Positions 8,197 through 19,250 of a stretch of DNA of 64,000 bases are shown in pieces (within the stretch, counting starts at the first letter, position 1; every line of letters begins with the position of its first letter). The stretch lies in contig NZ_BCTK01000015.1 of the NCBI RefSeq assembly GCF_001571245.1, forward strand, positions 1 to 64,000, read 5' to 3'. The position numbers and the translations under genes were made by a program. The stretch comes from Achromobacter piechaudii NBRC 102461. GTDB taxonomy: Bacteria > Pseudomonadota > Gammaproteobacteria > Burkholderiales > Burkholderiaceae_B. The notes beneath the pieces are model-generated. The model was not told the DNA's origin and did no database searches. It saw only the letters and a list, made by a program, of their open reading frames with translations.

Positions 8197-9624
8197 TCAG
8201 GCGTCGCGCGTGACCCGTACGATTTCCTCGGGCGAGGTCTGCCCGCTATCCACCCAGCGCTGCCCGTCCTGCCGCATCGTGCGCATGCCGGCAGCCACGG
8301 CGGCCAGACGCAGTTCGCGCTCGTCGCGCCCTTCATGGATCAGGCGGCGCGCCTCGTCGTCGACCGTGAACAGTTCGTGGATGCCCGAGCGGCCGCTGTA
8401 GCCGGTGTGGTTGCAGGCCGCGCAGCCCACCGGATGGAACACGCGCACGCCGTCCTGCATCGATGGCCTCTTGCATTCCGGGCACAGCTTGCGCACCAGC
8501 CGCTGCGCCAGCACGCCCAGCAGCGACGAGGCCAGCAGGAAAGGCTCCACGCCCATATCCGTCAGCCGCGTCACCGCCGACACCGCATCGTTGGTATGCA
8601 GGGTCGCGAGCACCAGGTGGCCCGTCAACGAGGCCTGCACCGCGATCTGCGCAGTTTCCAGGTCGCGGATCTCGCCGATCATGATGACGTCCGGGTCCTG
8701 CCGCAAGATCGCACGCAGCGCCAGCGCGAAGCTCATGTCGATCTTGGCGTTCACCTGCGTCTGGCTGATGCCGGACAGGTCATATTCGATCGGATCCTCG
8801 ACCGTCAGGATGTTGCTGGTGGCCGCGTCCAGACGGCTCAACGCCGCGTACAGCGTCGTGGTCTTGCCGCTACCGGTCGGCCCCGTCACCAGCACGATGC
8901 CGTGCGGCTGGCGGATCAGGCGATCCAGCTGCGTCAGCACGTCGGGACACATGCCCAGGCGCTCCAGCTGCAAGCGGCCGGCTTCCTTGTCCAGCAGGCG
9001 CAGCACGGCGCGTTCGCCGTGGCCGGTGGGCAAGGTCGAGACCCGCACATCGATGGGCCGCCCGCCCACGCGCAACGCAATGCGGCCATCCTGCGGCAAG
9101 CGCTTCTCGGCAATGTCCAGGTGCGCCATGATCTTGATGCGCGAGATCAAGGCCGCGTGCAAGGCTTTGCGTGGCGACACCACATCGCGCAGCGTTCCGT
9201 CCACGCGATAGCGCACCACCGAATGCGTCTCGAAGGGCTCGATGTGGATATCGCTGGCGCCGTCGCGCGCCGCCTGCGCGAACAGCGCATTGATCATGCG
9301 GATCACGGGCGCGTCGTCCTGCGCTTCCAGCAGGTCGGCCACTTCCGGAATGTCCTGCAACAAGCGGTCCAGGTCGATCTCGTTCTCGGCCACCCCCATC
9401 ACGGAGGCGGCGTCTTCCGAATGGCTGTACGCCGCGGTCAGCAAGGTCTCCAGCGCGTCGTCATCGACCTGGGCCAGCGCGATGTCGCCATGACAGCGCC
9501 GGATCTCGCGCACCGCCCATTCCGGTGTGCGCGGGCTGACGGTCAGCTGCGCCTGCCCCGTGCGCAGCGACAGCACGGCACGTTGCGCGCGCGCCCAGGC
9601 ATACGGCAAGGGATGCGCGCTCAT
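8197..9624 (-). CDS. gspE: Type II secretion ATPase GspE
   Basis: A 475-residue secretion ATPase. Visible motifs are a Walker [10 protein letters not shown] (about residue 247), an Asp box, a Walker B region ([12 protein letters not shown]), a His box ([13 protein letters not shown]) and a Cys4 zinc site (CPEC near 380 and CAAC near 400). It sits in the cytoplasm on GspL/GspF and powers pseudopilus assembly. The ATG overlaps the gspD stop by 4 bases, so gspD-gspE form one leftward unit. The frame is open far upstream inside gspD, but [10 protein letters not shown] is the sensible start. Confidence 0.96.
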   Translation of the reverse strand: MSAHPLPYAWARAQRAVLSLRTGQAQLTVSPRTPEWAVREIRRCHGDIALAQVDDDALETLLTAAYSHSEDAASVMGVAENEIDLDRLLQDIPEVADLLEAQDDAPVIRMINALFAQAARDGASDIHIEPFETHSVVRYRVDGTLRDVVSPRKALHAALISRIKIMAHLDIAEKRLPQDGRIALRVGGRPIDVRVSTLPTGHGERAVLRLLDKEAGRLQLERLGMCPDVLTQLDRLIRQPHGIVLVTGPTGSGKTTTLYAALSRLDAATSNILTVEDPIEYDLSGISQTQVNAKIDMSFALALRAILRQDPDVIMIGEIRDLETAQIAVQASLTGHLVLATLHTNDAVSAVTRLTDMGVEPFLLASSLLGVLAQRLVRKLCPECKRPSMQDGVRVFHPVGCAACNHTGYSGRSGIHELFTVDDEARRLIHEGRDERELRLAAVAAGMRTMRQDGQRWVDSGQTSPEEIVRVTRDA

Positions 9625-11996
9625 AGCAGCGACTCGGGGTCCACCGCCACGCTGTGCGTCAGCGTGCTGGACACGCGGATCGGGCGGTTGCCGCCCTGCG
9701 TCGTGTTCGCACCGGGATACTGGCGCACGGCGAACGACTGCACAGTAGTGGGCGGCGGGCGGCGCAACGTGTCGGCCTGCTGCTCCGGGCGCAGATCGTA
9801 AGCGTTGTTCGACACCGAAGGCGCGGAGCCCGGCAGCGGCAGCACGGGCGCCTGCATGTCCGGCAGCGCCCAGTGCGAGCGCGGTTGCGCAGCCCCCTGC
9901 GCGCGGCGCATGTAGTCGTAGCGATCCATCGTGACGCTGGCGCTGCGATTGGCGTCGCGCACCACGTAAGGTCGCAGGAACACCATCAGATTGGTCTTGG
10001 TGCGCTTGCGCGTGTCGTAGCGGAACAGCGAACCGATCACCGGCAGCGAACCCAGGCCGGGCACGCTGTTGGACGTCAAGGTCACGTTCTCTTCCAGCAG
10101 GCCGCCCAGCACGATGATCTGACCGTCGTCGATCAACACACTGGTGTCGATGGCGCGCTTGTTCGTCACGATGCCGGTGGTGGGGGTCGAACGGCTTTCG
10201 TCGATGCTGCTGACTTCCTGATAGATGTCCAGCTTGACCGCGCCGCCTTCGGAAATCTGCGGACGGATGTTCAGTTTCAGGCCCACGTCCTCGCGTTCGA
10301 TCGTCTGAAACGGATTCGAGCTGCCGTTGCTGCCCGAGGTGACGTACTGCCCCGTCACAAAAGGCACCGTCTTGCCCACCAGGATGCTGGCCGACTGGTT
10401 GTCCAGCGTCAGCAGGTTGGGCGTGGACAGGATGTTGGCTTCGCCCGTGTTCTGCATCGCGCGGGCCAGCACGCCCAGGTTGATGACCTGGTTGCCCAGC
10501 ACGTCGACCGTGCCCTTGACCACGCCCAGGCTCAAGCCGCTGCCCAGCGCATCGATCGAGGTCGGGCCGTTGCCCGTGATGCCGCTGCCGCCCAGGTTGG
10601 TGCCGCCGATGAAGCTCGTGCCGTTGCTGTTGATGTTGCCCGCGCCCGTCATCCACTGGATGCCGAATTCGGCGGCCGCCTGCTCGCTGACTTCGACGAT
10701 CAGGCTTTCCACCAGCACCTGCGCGCGGCGCTGGTCAAGCTGGTCGATCACTTCGCGCAGGCTGCGGTATAGCGGCTCCGGCGCGGAAATGATCAGCGAA
10801 TTGGTGGCCGGGTCGGCCTGGATGGTGGCGCCACCCGCCGAATACGACACGGCCTGCGTGCTGTTGTCCTCGCGCGCGATGCGTTCCTGCTCGCCCGACA
10901 AGCCGCCCTTGGACGAGCCCGAGGCCGCGCCCATGCCCTGCCCCGAGGCCATGTTCGCGGACGTGTTCTGCGCGCGCCCGCCTTGTTGCGCGCCGCCCGC
11001 CGTGCTGCTGGCGCCTGCCGTCGCGCCGGGTGCGGCGTTGGCCTGCCCGGTCAGCAGTCCGCCCAGCACTTCGGCGATGCGCGTGGCCTGCGCGTTGCGC
11101 ATGTACACCACGTGCAGATTGCCGGCACGGTTCTGCTGCGCGTCCAGCTTCAGGATCAGGTCGCGCGCCAGCCGCGTGCGCGCCGGGCTGCCCGAGCGCA
11201 CCAGCACGCTGTTGCTGCGCGGATCCGCCACCACCGCGATGCGCTGCGTGGGATCGCTGCTTTGCGTGTCCAGCAATTGCGAAGCCAGGATAGCGATGTC
11301 GGTGGCGATGCCGGACTGCACCGGCACGACATCGGTGTCGATGGAGCTGGGCACGTCGATACGCGCGATCACTTGCGCGATGCGTTCGAGGTTATCGGCG
11401 TAGTCCGTCACCACCAGCGTGTTGTTGCCGGGATAGGCATTGATCGGATTGTTGGGCGGCACCATGGGACGCAGCACCGGCACCAGATTGGCGGCGTTTT
11501 CGTACTTGAGCGGGAACACGCGCGTCAGCATTTCGCCGCTGCTGCCGCCGCCTTTCGCAAAGGCCGAAACGGGCACCGGACCGCGCGCGGCATTGCCCGT
11601 GGCCACGCCGCCCACCGCCTGCGCGGGCCGCGTGTTGCCCACCACCGCGCTGCCTTGCAGCTTCGCGTCGGCTTCGGGCACGACGCGCGTCACGCCATCC
11701 ACGTCCACGATGGCGAAGCCTTGCAGCCGCAGCGCGCCGGTCAGCATCGACAGGGCCTGCCCGCTATCGACCGGGCGGTCCGACACCAGCGTCAGCTTGC
11801 CCTTGACGCGCGGGTCCACCAGGAAGTTTCGCTGCGTGAACAAGGACAGCGCGCGCAAGACGGCGGGGATGTCGGTGTCGACGAAATTCAAGCTGACACG
11901 ATTGTCCGCCTGTTGAGCGTGGGCCGTGCTGATCGACGGTCCGATTTGGCTTGCGAGGAGCAAGGCCGCAAGGCTGAGTTGCGCGATGTGACGCAT
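9621..11996 (-). CDS. gspD: Outer-membrane secretin GspD
   Basis: A 791-residue secretin. It has a Sec signal peptide (about residues 1-28, ending STAHAQ), an N0 domain ([18 protein letters not shown]), three N-domains, a Gly/Ser/Ala/Gln-rich insert around residues 345-395, and the C-terminal secretin domain with [15 protein letters not shown] and [12 protein letters not shown]. The multimer forms the outer-membrane channel. The ORF is open further upstream, but the signal peptide sets the start at 11996. No pilotin gene (gspS) was seen in the window. It is divergent from gspF. Confidence 0.96.
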   Translation of the reverse strand: MRHIAQLSLAALLLASQIGPSISTAHAQQADNRVSLNFVDTDIPAVLRALSLFTQRNFLVDPRVKGKLTLVSDRPVDSGQALSMLTGALRLQGFAIVDVDGVTRVVPEADAKLQGSAVVGNTRPAQAVGGVATGNAARGPVPVSAFAKGGGSSGEMLTRVFPLKYENAANLVPVLRPMVPPNNPINAYPGNNTLVVTDYADNLERIAQVIARIDVPSSIDTDVVPVQSGIATDIAILASQLLDTQSSDPTQRIAVVADPRSNSVLVRSGSPARTRLARDLILKLDAQQNRAGNLHVVYMRNAQATRIAEVLGGLLTGQANAAPGATAGASSTAGGAQQGGRAQNTSANMASGQGMGAASGSSKGGLSGEQERIAREDNSTQAVSYSAGGATIQADPATNSLIISAPEPLYRSLREVIDQLDQRRAQVLVESLIVEVSEQAAAEFGIQWMTGAGNINSNGTSFIGGTNLGGSGITGNGPTSIDALGSGLSLGVVKGTVDVLGNQVINLGVLARAMQNTGEANILSTPNLLTLDNQSASILVGKTVPFVTGQYVTSGSNGSSNPFQTIEREDVGLKLNIRPQISEGGAVKLDIYQEVSSIDESRSTPTTGIVTNKRAIDTSVLIDDGQIIVLGGLLEENVTLTSNSVPGLGSLPVIGSLFRYDTRKRTKTNLMVFLRPYVVRDANRSASVTMDRYDYMRRAQGAAQPRSHWALPDMQAPVLPLPGSAPSVSNNAYDLRPEQQADTLRRPPPTTVQSFAVRQYPGANTTQGGNRPIRVSSTLTHSVAVDPESLL

Positions 11997-12175
11997 GACG
12001 AGATAGGTGCCTTCAGACGTGAAATCGTGTGAACAAAAACGTGAAATCGCGTCGGAGTATACGGGGTGACAGTGCAACACTACGGTCATATTTGACATGC
12101 AACATACAGGCTGCAAACCCTTTAAATTCGGGGCTCTTGCGCGTTTTTCATTTGCGCGCGGCCTCACTGTCCGCC
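11997..12175. promoter_or_regulatory. Divergent promoter region between gspD and gspF
   Basis: 179 bases, AT-richer than its surroundings. On the minus strand TATACT (plus 12056-12061) could be the gspD -10. On the plus strand a perfect TTGACA occurs at 12092-12097, but no well-spaced -10 follows; TTTAAA at 12121-12126 is 23 bases away. Promoters are likely here, but their exact position is not resolved. Confidence 0.35.
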
Positions 12176-13381
12176 ATGCCTTCATTTCGATACGAAGCCA
12201 CCGACGCGTTGGGCAAAATCGTGCGCGGCACGATCGATGCCGACACCGAACGCGGCGCCCGCAACCAGTTGCGCGGGCGCGGCCTGTTGCCGCTGTCCAC
12301 TGCATTAGCGGCGCGCGCGGAAGGCTTGGGCGCGAACCTGCGCACGCGCTTGTCGGACGCCGATCTGGCATGGCTGACACGGCAGTTGGCCAGCCTGCTG
12401 GCCGCGCGCCTGCCGCTGGACGCCGCATTGTCCGCGACGCTTGAGCAGGCCGAGAAAAAACACATTGCGGCAACACTGGGTGCGGTGCGCGACGACGTGC
12501 GCGCCGGCCATCGGCTGTCGACCGCGCTGGCGGCGCGTCCGCGCGATTTTCCCGAGATCTATCGCGCGCTGATCGGCGCGGGCGAAGAGTCCGGCGATCT
12601 GGCGCAGGTGATGGAAAAGCTGGCCGACTACATCGAAGAGCGCAACACGCTGCGCAGCAAGGTGATGACGGCGTTCATCTACCCGGCCGTCGTCGCCAGC
12701 GTGTCAGTCATCATCGTGATCTTTCTGTTGGGCTATGTGGTGCCGCAGGTGGTGTCGGCGTTCAACCACGCCAAGCAACAGTTGCCGATGCTGACCCGCA
12801 TGATGTTGGCGCTGTCGGACTATGTGCGCGAATGGGGCGCGGTCACGGGCGTGGTGCTGGTTCTGGCCATCGTGCTGTGGCGCTACACGCTGCGCGCACC
12901 GGCCGCGCGCCGCGCCTGGCATGCGCGCGTGCTGCGACTGCCGCTGGCCGGCCGCTTCGTGCTGGGCGTGAACGCCGCGCGCTTTGCGTCCACCTTGGCG
13001 ATTCTTTGCGGCAGCGGCGTGGCGCTGCTGACCGCGCTGGAAGCTGCGCGCCGCACCCTGGGCAACGATGTGCTGCGGCTGGCAGTGGATGAAGCCTCGG
13101 CGCGCGTGCGCGAAGGCGCGGCGCTGTCGGCATCGCTGAGCGCGCAGAAGGTGTTCCCGTCGCTGCTGGTGCACCTGATCGCCAGCGGCGAAAAAACCGG
13201 CCGCTTGCCCGAACTGCTGGATCGCGGCGCGCAGAACCTGTCACGCGATCTGGAACGCCGCGCGATGGCGATGACCGCCCTGCTTGAGCCGGCGCTGATC
13301 CTGCTGATGGGCGGCTTCGTGCTGCTGATCGTGCTGGCGGTGATGATGCCGATTCTGGAAATGAATCAGCTCATCCGTTAG
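12176..13381 (+). CDS. gspF: Type II secretion inner-membrane protein GspF
   Basis: A 401-residue polytopic protein with two GspF repeats: cytoplasmic helical domains around residues 65-190 and 270-390, and three transmembrane segments (about 168-192, 222-240 and 370-395). Typical motifs are IGAGEESGDLAQVM and HLIASGEKTGRLPELL. It forms the inner-membrane base of the machine. The start MPSFRYEATDALGK matches the family; the frame is open upstream but without a family-like N-terminus. It is transcribed away from gspD-gspE. Confidence 0.95.
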   Translation: MPSFRYEATDALGKIVRGTIDADTERGARNQLRGRGLLPLSTALAARAEGLGANLRTRLSDADLAWLTRQLASLLAARLPLDAALSATLEQAEKKHIAATLGAVRDDVRAGHRLSTALAARPRDFPEIYRALIGAGEESGDLAQVMEKLADYIEERNTLRSKVMTAFIYPAVVASVSVIIVIFLLGYVVPQVVSAFNHAKQQLPMLTRMMLALSDYVREWGAVTGVVLVLAIVLWRYTLRAPAARRAWHARVLRLPLAGRFVLGVNAARFASTLAILCGSGVALLTALEAARRTLGNDVLRLAVDEASARVREGAALSASLSAQKVFPSLLVHLIASGEKTGRLPELLDRGAQNLSRDLERRAMAMTALLEPALILLMGGFVLLIVLAVMMPILEMNQLIR

Positions 13382-13388
13382 AAACAAC

Positions 13389-13422
13389 AAGGCGCTAGCC
13401 CCACGATGGGAGCGAGCGCCTT
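13389..13422. terminator. Inverted repeat between convergent gspF and glnB
   Basis: AAGGCGCT at 13389-13396 pairs with AGCGCCTT at 13415-13422, and the interior (CCCA/TGGG) extends the hairpin. There is no long T tract, so termination efficiency is uncertain; it may act on both strands. Confidence 0.5.
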
Positions 13423-13459
13423 GGCGGTTCAGGCAACGCCGGTCAACAGGCGGTGCGGA

Positions 13460-13936
<477 letters not shown>

Positions 13937-16003
13937 TCAGGCTTCGGGCGCGGCATCCGGGATGCGTTCCGCGTCGCGCATCCACACCACCGACTCGGAA
14001 TCGCTAGGCGCGCGCCAGTCGCCACGCGGCGACAGCGATCCGCCCGAACCGACCTTGGGCGCGTTCGGCACGCAGGTGCGCTTGAACTGCGTGGTGCGAA
14101 AGAACCTGTCCAGGAAGATCTTCAAGTTGCGCTTGATGGCGGCCAGGTCGTACTGGTTGCGCGTGACGTGGCCGGCGTCGGGCCAGGCGCCCGCCTCGCG
14201 ATCGCGCCAGGCGGCCAGCGACAGGAAGGCCACCTTGGTCGGCGCGAAGCCGTAGCGCAGCGTGTAGTACAGGTTGAAATCCTGTAGCTCGTAGGGCCCG
14301 ATGGAATCTTCGCTTTTCTGCACGGGCTTGTCGTCGGCCCCACCCGGCACCAATTCCGGGCTGACGTCCGTGCCCAGCACGTCCAGCAGCACGGCCGCGC
14401 CGTCCTCACCGAGCCGGCCGGATTCGGCCACCCAGCGCACCAGATGCGTGATGAGCGTCTTGGGCACGCTGGCGTTGACGCTGTAGTGCGACATATGGTC
14501 GCCCACGCCATACGTGCACCATCCCAGTGCAAGTTCGCTCAGGTCGCCAGTGCCGATGACGATGGCGTTGCTGAAGTTGGCGATGCGGAACAGATGATTG
14601 GTGCGTTCGCCGGCCTGGACGTTTTCGAACGTGATGTCATAGACCGGCTCGCCTTGCGCGTAAGGGTGGCCCAGGTCTTTGAGCATCTGGAGGCAGCTGG
14701 GGCGGATGTCCACTTCCGAGGCCGTGCAGCCCACCACCGCCATCAGGCGGCGCGCCTGCTGCAAGGTGCGGGTGCTGGTGGCAAAGCCGGGCATGGTCAC
14801 GGCCAGGATGTTCGACCGGGGCAGGCCCAGCGTGTCCATGGCCTGCGCGCAGACCAGCAGCGCGTGCGTGGAGTCGAGCCCGCCCGAAATGCCGATGACC
14901 ACCTTGGACATCTTGCTGGCCGACAGGCGCTGCGCCAGGGCCTGCACCTGAATGCTGTAGACCTCTTTGCAGCGGGCGTCGCGCTGGCGCGGGTCGGCCG
15001 GCACGTAAGGAAAGCGCGCCACGCGGCGCTCCAGCGCCAGTTCGGCGTCATCCAGCGGCGGGTTCACCGACACCGGCACCGAACGGAACTTGCGCACTTC
15101 GTCCTGGTGGCGGCGCACCGACTGGCCGAAGGTCGTCTGGCGCATGCGCTCGCGCGACAGGCGGTCCAGGTCGACATCCGAGAACAGCAGGTGCGAATGG
15201 TTCAGGAAGCGCTCGGATTCGCCCAGCAGCTCGCCGTTTTCATAGATGATGGCCTGACCGTCCCAGGCCAGGTCCGTGGACGATTCGCCCCGGCCCGCCG
15301 ACGTGTACATATAGGCCGACAGGCAGCGCGCGGACTGCTGCGCCACCAGCTGATGGCGGTACTGCGACTTGCCCACGACGATGTTGGAGGCGGACAGATT
15401 GACCAGCACGGTGGCGCCGGCCAGCGCCGCGAACGAGGACGGCGGGATGGGCACCCAGACGTCTTCGCAGATTTCGACGTGGAACTGGAACAGCGGCAGC
15501 TTTTCCATCTGGAACAGCAGCTCGGGGCCGAAGGGCACGGTCTGACCCAGCAAGGCGATGTCGGTGACGGCCGCGCAATCGGCGGCGCTGAATTGGCGCG
15601 CTTCGTAGAATTCGCCGTAGTTGGGCAGATAGCTCTTGGGCACCACGCCCAGCACGCGCCCGCCCGCGGCCACCACGGCGCAGTTGAACAATTGGTGCGA
15701 GACCCGCAGCGGCGCGCCGACGATGACGGCGATATCCAGTTCGGCAGTGGCCTCGACCACGCGTGCCAACGCTGCCTCGCATTCGTCCAGCAAGGCCTTC
15801 TGGTGAAAGAGGTCGTCGCAGGTGTAGGCGGACAGGCCGAGTTCGGGAAACGCCACCAGCACCGCGCCGCCCTGGGCGGCTTGCTGGGCCAATTCAATGG
15901 TCTGCGTGGCGTTGAAGGCCGGATCGGCGATGCGGCATTCGGGTACGCCGACCGCCACCCGGGCGAAGCCGTGGGAATACAGGTTGAAGAACGGGTTCGA
16001 CAT
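13937..16003 (-). CDS. nadE: Glutamine-dependent NAD+ synthetase
   Basis: A 688-residue two-domain enzyme. The N-terminal nitrilase-like glutaminase has FPELGLSAY (Glu), a Lys in [13 protein letters not shown] and the nucleophile Cys in [11 protein letters not shown]; the C-terminal synthetase has the ATP pyrophosphatase P-loop ISGGLDST (about residue 370). It converts deamido-NAD, glutamine and ATP to NAD+. I placed the start at [12 protein letters not shown] (16003); an in-frame ATG at 16024 would add seven residues (MTPGDPP) and cannot be excluded. The gene precedes glnB with a gap of about 140 bases. Confidence 0.95.
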   Translation of the reverse strand: MSNPFFNLYSHGFARVAVGVPECRIADPAFNATQTIELAQQAAQGGAVLVAFPELGLSAYTCDDLFHQKALLDECEAALARVVEATAELDIAVIVGAPLRVSHQLFNCAVVAAGGRVLGVVPKSYLPNYGEFYEARQFSAADCAAVTDIALLGQTVPFGPELLFQMEKLPLFQFHVEICEDVWVPIPPSSFAALAGATVLVNLSASNIVVGKSQYRHQLVAQQSARCLSAYMYTSAGRGESSTDLAWDGQAIIYENGELLGESERFLNHSHLLFSDVDLDRLSRERMRQTTFGQSVRRHQDEVRKFRSVPVSVNPPLDDAELALERRVARFPYVPADPRQRDARCKEVYSIQVQALAQRLSASKMSKVVIGISGGLDSTHALLVCAQAMDTLGLPRSNILAVTMPGFATSTRTLQQARRLMAVVGCTASEVDIRPSCLQMLKDLGHPYAQGEPVYDITFENVQAGERTNHLFRIANFSNAIVIGTGDLSELALGWCTYGVGDHMSHYSVNASVPKTLITHLVRWVAESGRLGEDGAAVLLDVLGTDVSPELVPGGADDKPVQKSEDSIGPYELQDFNLYYTLRYGFAPTKVAFLSLAAWRDREAGAWPDAGHVTRNQYDLAAIKRNLKIFLDRFFRTTQFKRTCVPNAPKVGSGGSLSPRGDWRAPSDSESVVWMRDAERIPDAAPEA

Positions 16004-16078
16004 CGGGGGATCGCCTGGGGTCAATGAAGACTAAGTTCCAACCGGCGGATTATCTCACGGCGTTCGCGCCCGCCAGAG

Positions 16079-17446
16079 CTAAGTGGGGACTTTGCCGTCG
16101 GTCATGCCGCGCTGGGACGGCGTGCCGTGGTCATCGGGCAAAACCAGCCCGGGGCGTTCACGTTCGACGGCCAGCGCCGCCTGGATCGCGCTTTCGCGCA
16201 ACTGGTTGCCCATGGCGCCGAAGTCCGCGCCGGACGGCTGCTGGTACAGGCGCAGGCCCAGTTCGGGCAGGATGGCAAGCAGATGGTCGAAGATGTCACC
16301 CTGGATGCGCTCGTATTCCACCCAGGCGGTCACGGCGGTGAAGCAATAGACCTCGACGGGGATGCCGTCTGAGGCCGGCTCCATCATGCGCACCATCATC
16401 GCCATGTCCTGGCGCACTTCCGGATTCTGCTTCAGGAAGGCCACGCCATAGGCGCGGAACGTGCCGATGTTGGTCAGGCGGCGGCGGTTGGCCGGCACGC
16501 TGGCCAGCTCTCCCATGGTCTGGTTGGCCTGGGCGATGTCCAGCGTCTTGGCTTGCAGATAGTCGTGCAGCAGGCGAAACCGCATCAGGCGCTGGGCTTC
16601 GTCATCGGTCAGGAAACGCACGCTGGCCGCATCGATGCGCAGGGTGCGCTTGATGCGGCGGCCGCCCGATTCGAACATGTGGCGGTAGTTGCGATAGCTT
16701 TCCGAGAACAGCTTGTAGGTGGGCACCGTGGTCACGGTGTTGTCCCAGTTCTGCACCTTGACGGTATGCAGCGCGATGTCCTTGACGAAGCCGTCGGCGT
16801 TGGACTGCGGCATTTCGATCCAGTCGCCGATGCGCAGCATGTCGTTGCTGGTCAGCTGGGTGCTGGCCACCAATGACAAGAGCGTGTCCTTGAACACCAG
16901 CAGCAGCACGGCGGACAGCGCGCCCAGACCAGAAATCATCCACAACGGCGAGCGGTCGATCAGGATGGAAAGCACCAGCACGGTGCATACCGCCGCCAGG
17001 ATCAGCTTGCCGATCTGGATATAGCCCTTGATGGAGCGGGTCTGCGCGCGAGTGGTTGCGGAATAGGTGTCCTGCCAGGCGCTCAACACACCCGAGAACG
17101 CCACGAACACGCAGATCCACGCGCCCGCGTGCGCCAGCCGGCCCACCACGGTGACCGCGCGTTCGGCATGGGGCACCAGGTCGATGCCCATCGACACCAC
17201 GGCGAACGGCACCGCGTACCAAAGGTTCTGATAGGCGCGGCGACGCTGCAAGGCCGCGTCCCAATCGCCCCGCCCGGTCAGCACCAGCACCCGGTGCGCC
17301 AGCAGCAGCACGACGCGCGCGACCACCCACTGGACGAACAGTGCAATCAGCACCAGAACGCCCGCGCCCACCAATGTCTGCGCCCAGGCCTCGTGCGGCA
17401 TGTGGGCATCCATCTGCGTCACCAGTTCTTCCCATTCCATGGGCAT
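16079..17446 (-). CDS. ybdG: Mechanosensitive channel of the MscS superfamily, YbdG type
   Basis: A 455-residue membrane protein with about five hydrophobic segments before a MscS core. The pore helix and beta domain contain TSNDMLRIGDWIEMPQSNAD followed by LHTVKVQNWDNTVTTVPTYK, which is characteristic of the YbdG/MscM subgroup rather than of short MscS. These channels sit in the inner membrane and release solutes under hypo-osmotic stress with miniature conductance. The start is one of two nearby Met codons (17446 or 17440). It is divergent from argH. Confidence 0.88.
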   Translation of the reverse strand: MPMEWEELVTQMDAHMPHEAWAQTLVGAGVLVLIALFVQWVVARVVLLLAHRVLVLTGRGDWDAALQRRRAYQNLWYAVPFAVVSMGIDLVPHAERAVTVVGRLAHAGAWICVFVAFSGVLSAWQDTYSATTRAQTRSIKGYIQIGKLILAAVCTVLVLSILIDRSPLWMISGLGALSAVLLLVFKDTLLSLVASTQLTSNDMLRIGDWIEMPQSNADGFVKDIALHTVKVQNWDNTVTTVPTYKLFSESYRNYRHMFESGGRRIKRTLRIDAASVRFLTDDEAQRLMRFRLLHDYLQAKTLDIAQANQTMGELASVPANRRRLTNIGTFRAYGVAFLKQNPEVRQDMAMMVRMMEPASDGIPVEVYCFTAVTAWVEYERIQGDIFDHLLAILPELGLRLYQQPSGADFGAMGNQLRESAIQAALAVERERPGLVLPDDHGTPSQRGMTDGKVPT

Positions 17447-17592
17447 ATGCTTCGTACTCGCTCTAAGTTCTTGAAACCAAAGCTGGATTATCCGACAAGT
17501 GGCGCGCGGCGGGCGTTTCCGTCCCTGAAAATCACCACCGCGAGGCGTGCGGCTGCGCGGGCCTGGCGGCAGGCCCTATAATTCCGCCCATC

Positions 17593-19014
17593 ATGGCAAA
17601 CACTCCCTCCTCCGATCAAAACCAGTTCGCCAATAAGGCGCAGGCCTGGTCCGCCCGGTTCTCGGAACCGGTTTCCGAACTCGTCAAACGCTATACGGCG
17701 TCCGTGGATTTCGACAAGCGCCTGGCGCGACACGACATCCAGGGCTCGCTCGCGCACGCGGACATGCTGGCCGCCCAGGGCATCATCGGCGCCCAGGACC
17801 TGGCCGATATCCAGCGCGGCATGACGCAGATCCTGTCTGAAATCGACGCCGGCAGCTTCCAATGGCTGCTGGATCTGGAAGACGTGCATCTGAACATTGA
17901 AAAGCGCCTGGTTGAACTGGTGGGCGATGCGGGCAAGCGCCTGCACACCGGCCGTTCCCGCAATGACCAGGTGGCCACCGACATCCGTCTGTGGCTGCGT
18001 GACGAAATCGACACTCTGCAAGACCTGCTGCGCCAGCTGCGTCATGCGCTGGCCGCCGTCGCGCTGGAAAACGCCGGCACCATCATGCCGGGCTTCACCC
18101 ACCTGCAAGTCGCCCAGCCCGTCACCTTCGGCCATCACCTGCTGGCCTACGCTGAAATGTTCGGCCGCGACGCCGAGCGCCTGGCCGACTGCCGCCGCCG
18201 CGTGAACCGCCTGCCGTTGGGCGCGGCCGCGCTGGCCGGCACGTCGTTCCCCATCGACCGCGAACGCGTAGCCAAGACGCTGGGCTTTGACGGCGTGTGC
18301 CGCAATTCGCTGGACGCCGTGTCCGATCGCGACTTCGCCATCGAATTCTGCGCCGCCGGCGCGCTGATCATGACGCACGTGTCGCGCCTGTCCGAAGAGC
18401 TGGTGCTCTGGATGAGCCCGCGCGTGGGCTTCATCGATCTGGCCGACCGTTTCTGCACCGGCAGCTCGATCATGCCGCAGAAGAAGAACCCCGACGTGCC
18501 CGAACTGGCCCGTGGCAAGACCGGCCGCGTCAACGGCAATCTGGTCGCCCTGCTGACCCTGATGAAAGGCCAGCCCCTGGCCTACAACAAGGACAACCAG
18601 GAAGACAAGGAAGGCCTGTTCGACACCGTGGACACCGTGCGCGACACGCTGACCATCTTTGCGGACATGGCTGCCGGCATCAAGGTCAAGGCCGACAACA
18701 TGCGCGCCGCCGCCCTGCAAGGCTTCGCCACCGCCACCGACCTGGCCGACTACCTGGTCAAGCGCGGCGTGCCGTTCCGCGACGCCCACGAAGTGGTGGC
18801 CCACGCCGTGCGCGATTGCGAGCAGCGCGGTTGCGACCTGGCCGATCTGTCCATCGACGAACTCAAGGCGTATCACGCCCAGATCGGCGATGACGTTCAT
18901 CAGGTGCTGACGCTGGAAGGCTCGGTCGCCGCGCGCAAGCACATCGGCGGCACCGCCCCCGAACGCGTGGCCGAAGAAGCGCAACGCGTGCTGGCGGAAA
19001 CCGCCGCGAACTGA
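17593..19014 (+). CDS. argH: Argininosuccinate lyase
   Basis: A 473-residue member of the fumarase/aspartase superfamily. The signature [15 protein letters not shown] is present around residue 293 and [18 protein letters not shown] provides the catalytic His region. It splits argininosuccinate into arginine and fumarate, the last step of arginine synthesis. No other arg gene is next to it, as is common in betaproteobacteria. It is followed by a strong terminator, so it is probably transcribed alone. Confidence 0.97.
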   Translation: MANTPSSDQNQFANKAQAWSARFSEPVSELVKRYTASVDFDKRLARHDIQGSLAHADMLAAQGIIGAQDLADIQRGMTQILSEIDAGSFQWLLDLEDVHLNIEKRLVELVGDAGKRLHTGRSRNDQVATDIRLWLRDEIDTLQDLLRQLRHALAAVALENAGTIMPGFTHLQVAQPVTFGHHLLAYAEMFGRDAERLADCRRRVNRLPLGAAALAGTSFPIDRERVAKTLGFDGVCRNSLDAVSDRDFAIEFCAAGALIMTHVSRLSEELVLWMSPRVGFIDLADRFCTGSSIMPQKKNPDVPELARGKTGRVNGNLVALLTLMKGQPLAYNKDNQEDKEGLFDTVDTVRDTLTIFADMAAGIKVKADNMRAAALQGFATATDLADYLVKRGVPFRDAHEVVAHAVRDCEQRGCDLADLSIDELKAYHAQIGDDVHQVLTLEGSVAARKHIGGTAPERVAEEAQRVLAETAAN

Positions 19015-19040
19015 TCCGGGCTGAATCCAGGCCCCACTCA

Positions 19041-19066
19041 ACAAGGCCCCCTTCTGGGGGCCTTGT
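19041..19066 (+). terminator. Terminator hairpin after argH
   Basis: ACAAGGCCCCC (19041-19051) pairs perfectly with GGGGGCCTTGT (19056-19066) around a TTCT loop, 27 bases after the argH stop. The following bases (TGCATCC) lack a clear T tract, but the 11-bp GC-rich stem is strong. Confidence 0.8.
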
Positions 19067-19250
19067 TGCATCCAGCCGGGACGTGGCGGCGAATTCCCAA
19101 GCAACGTAACGCTGGATTCTCCCCTCGCGCACATGGCTGGCCACACCTGGATACATCCGACTACGGGCGCGCGCGGCGGCTCCGATATCATCGCAAGCTT
19201 TTGCAACCGCGCCCCCGCCTGCGCGCCCTATTGCGCCCGCCCAGCCTTCA

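Noticed and set aside
14444..16027. A 527-codon plus-strand frame opposite nadE
   Set aside because: Antisense to an intact two-domain NAD synthetase; product is low-complexity His/Arg/Gln-rich.
17488..19206. A 572-codon minus-strand frame opposite argH
   Set aside because: Antisense to a clear argininosuccinate lyase, with no family resemblance or ribosome site.
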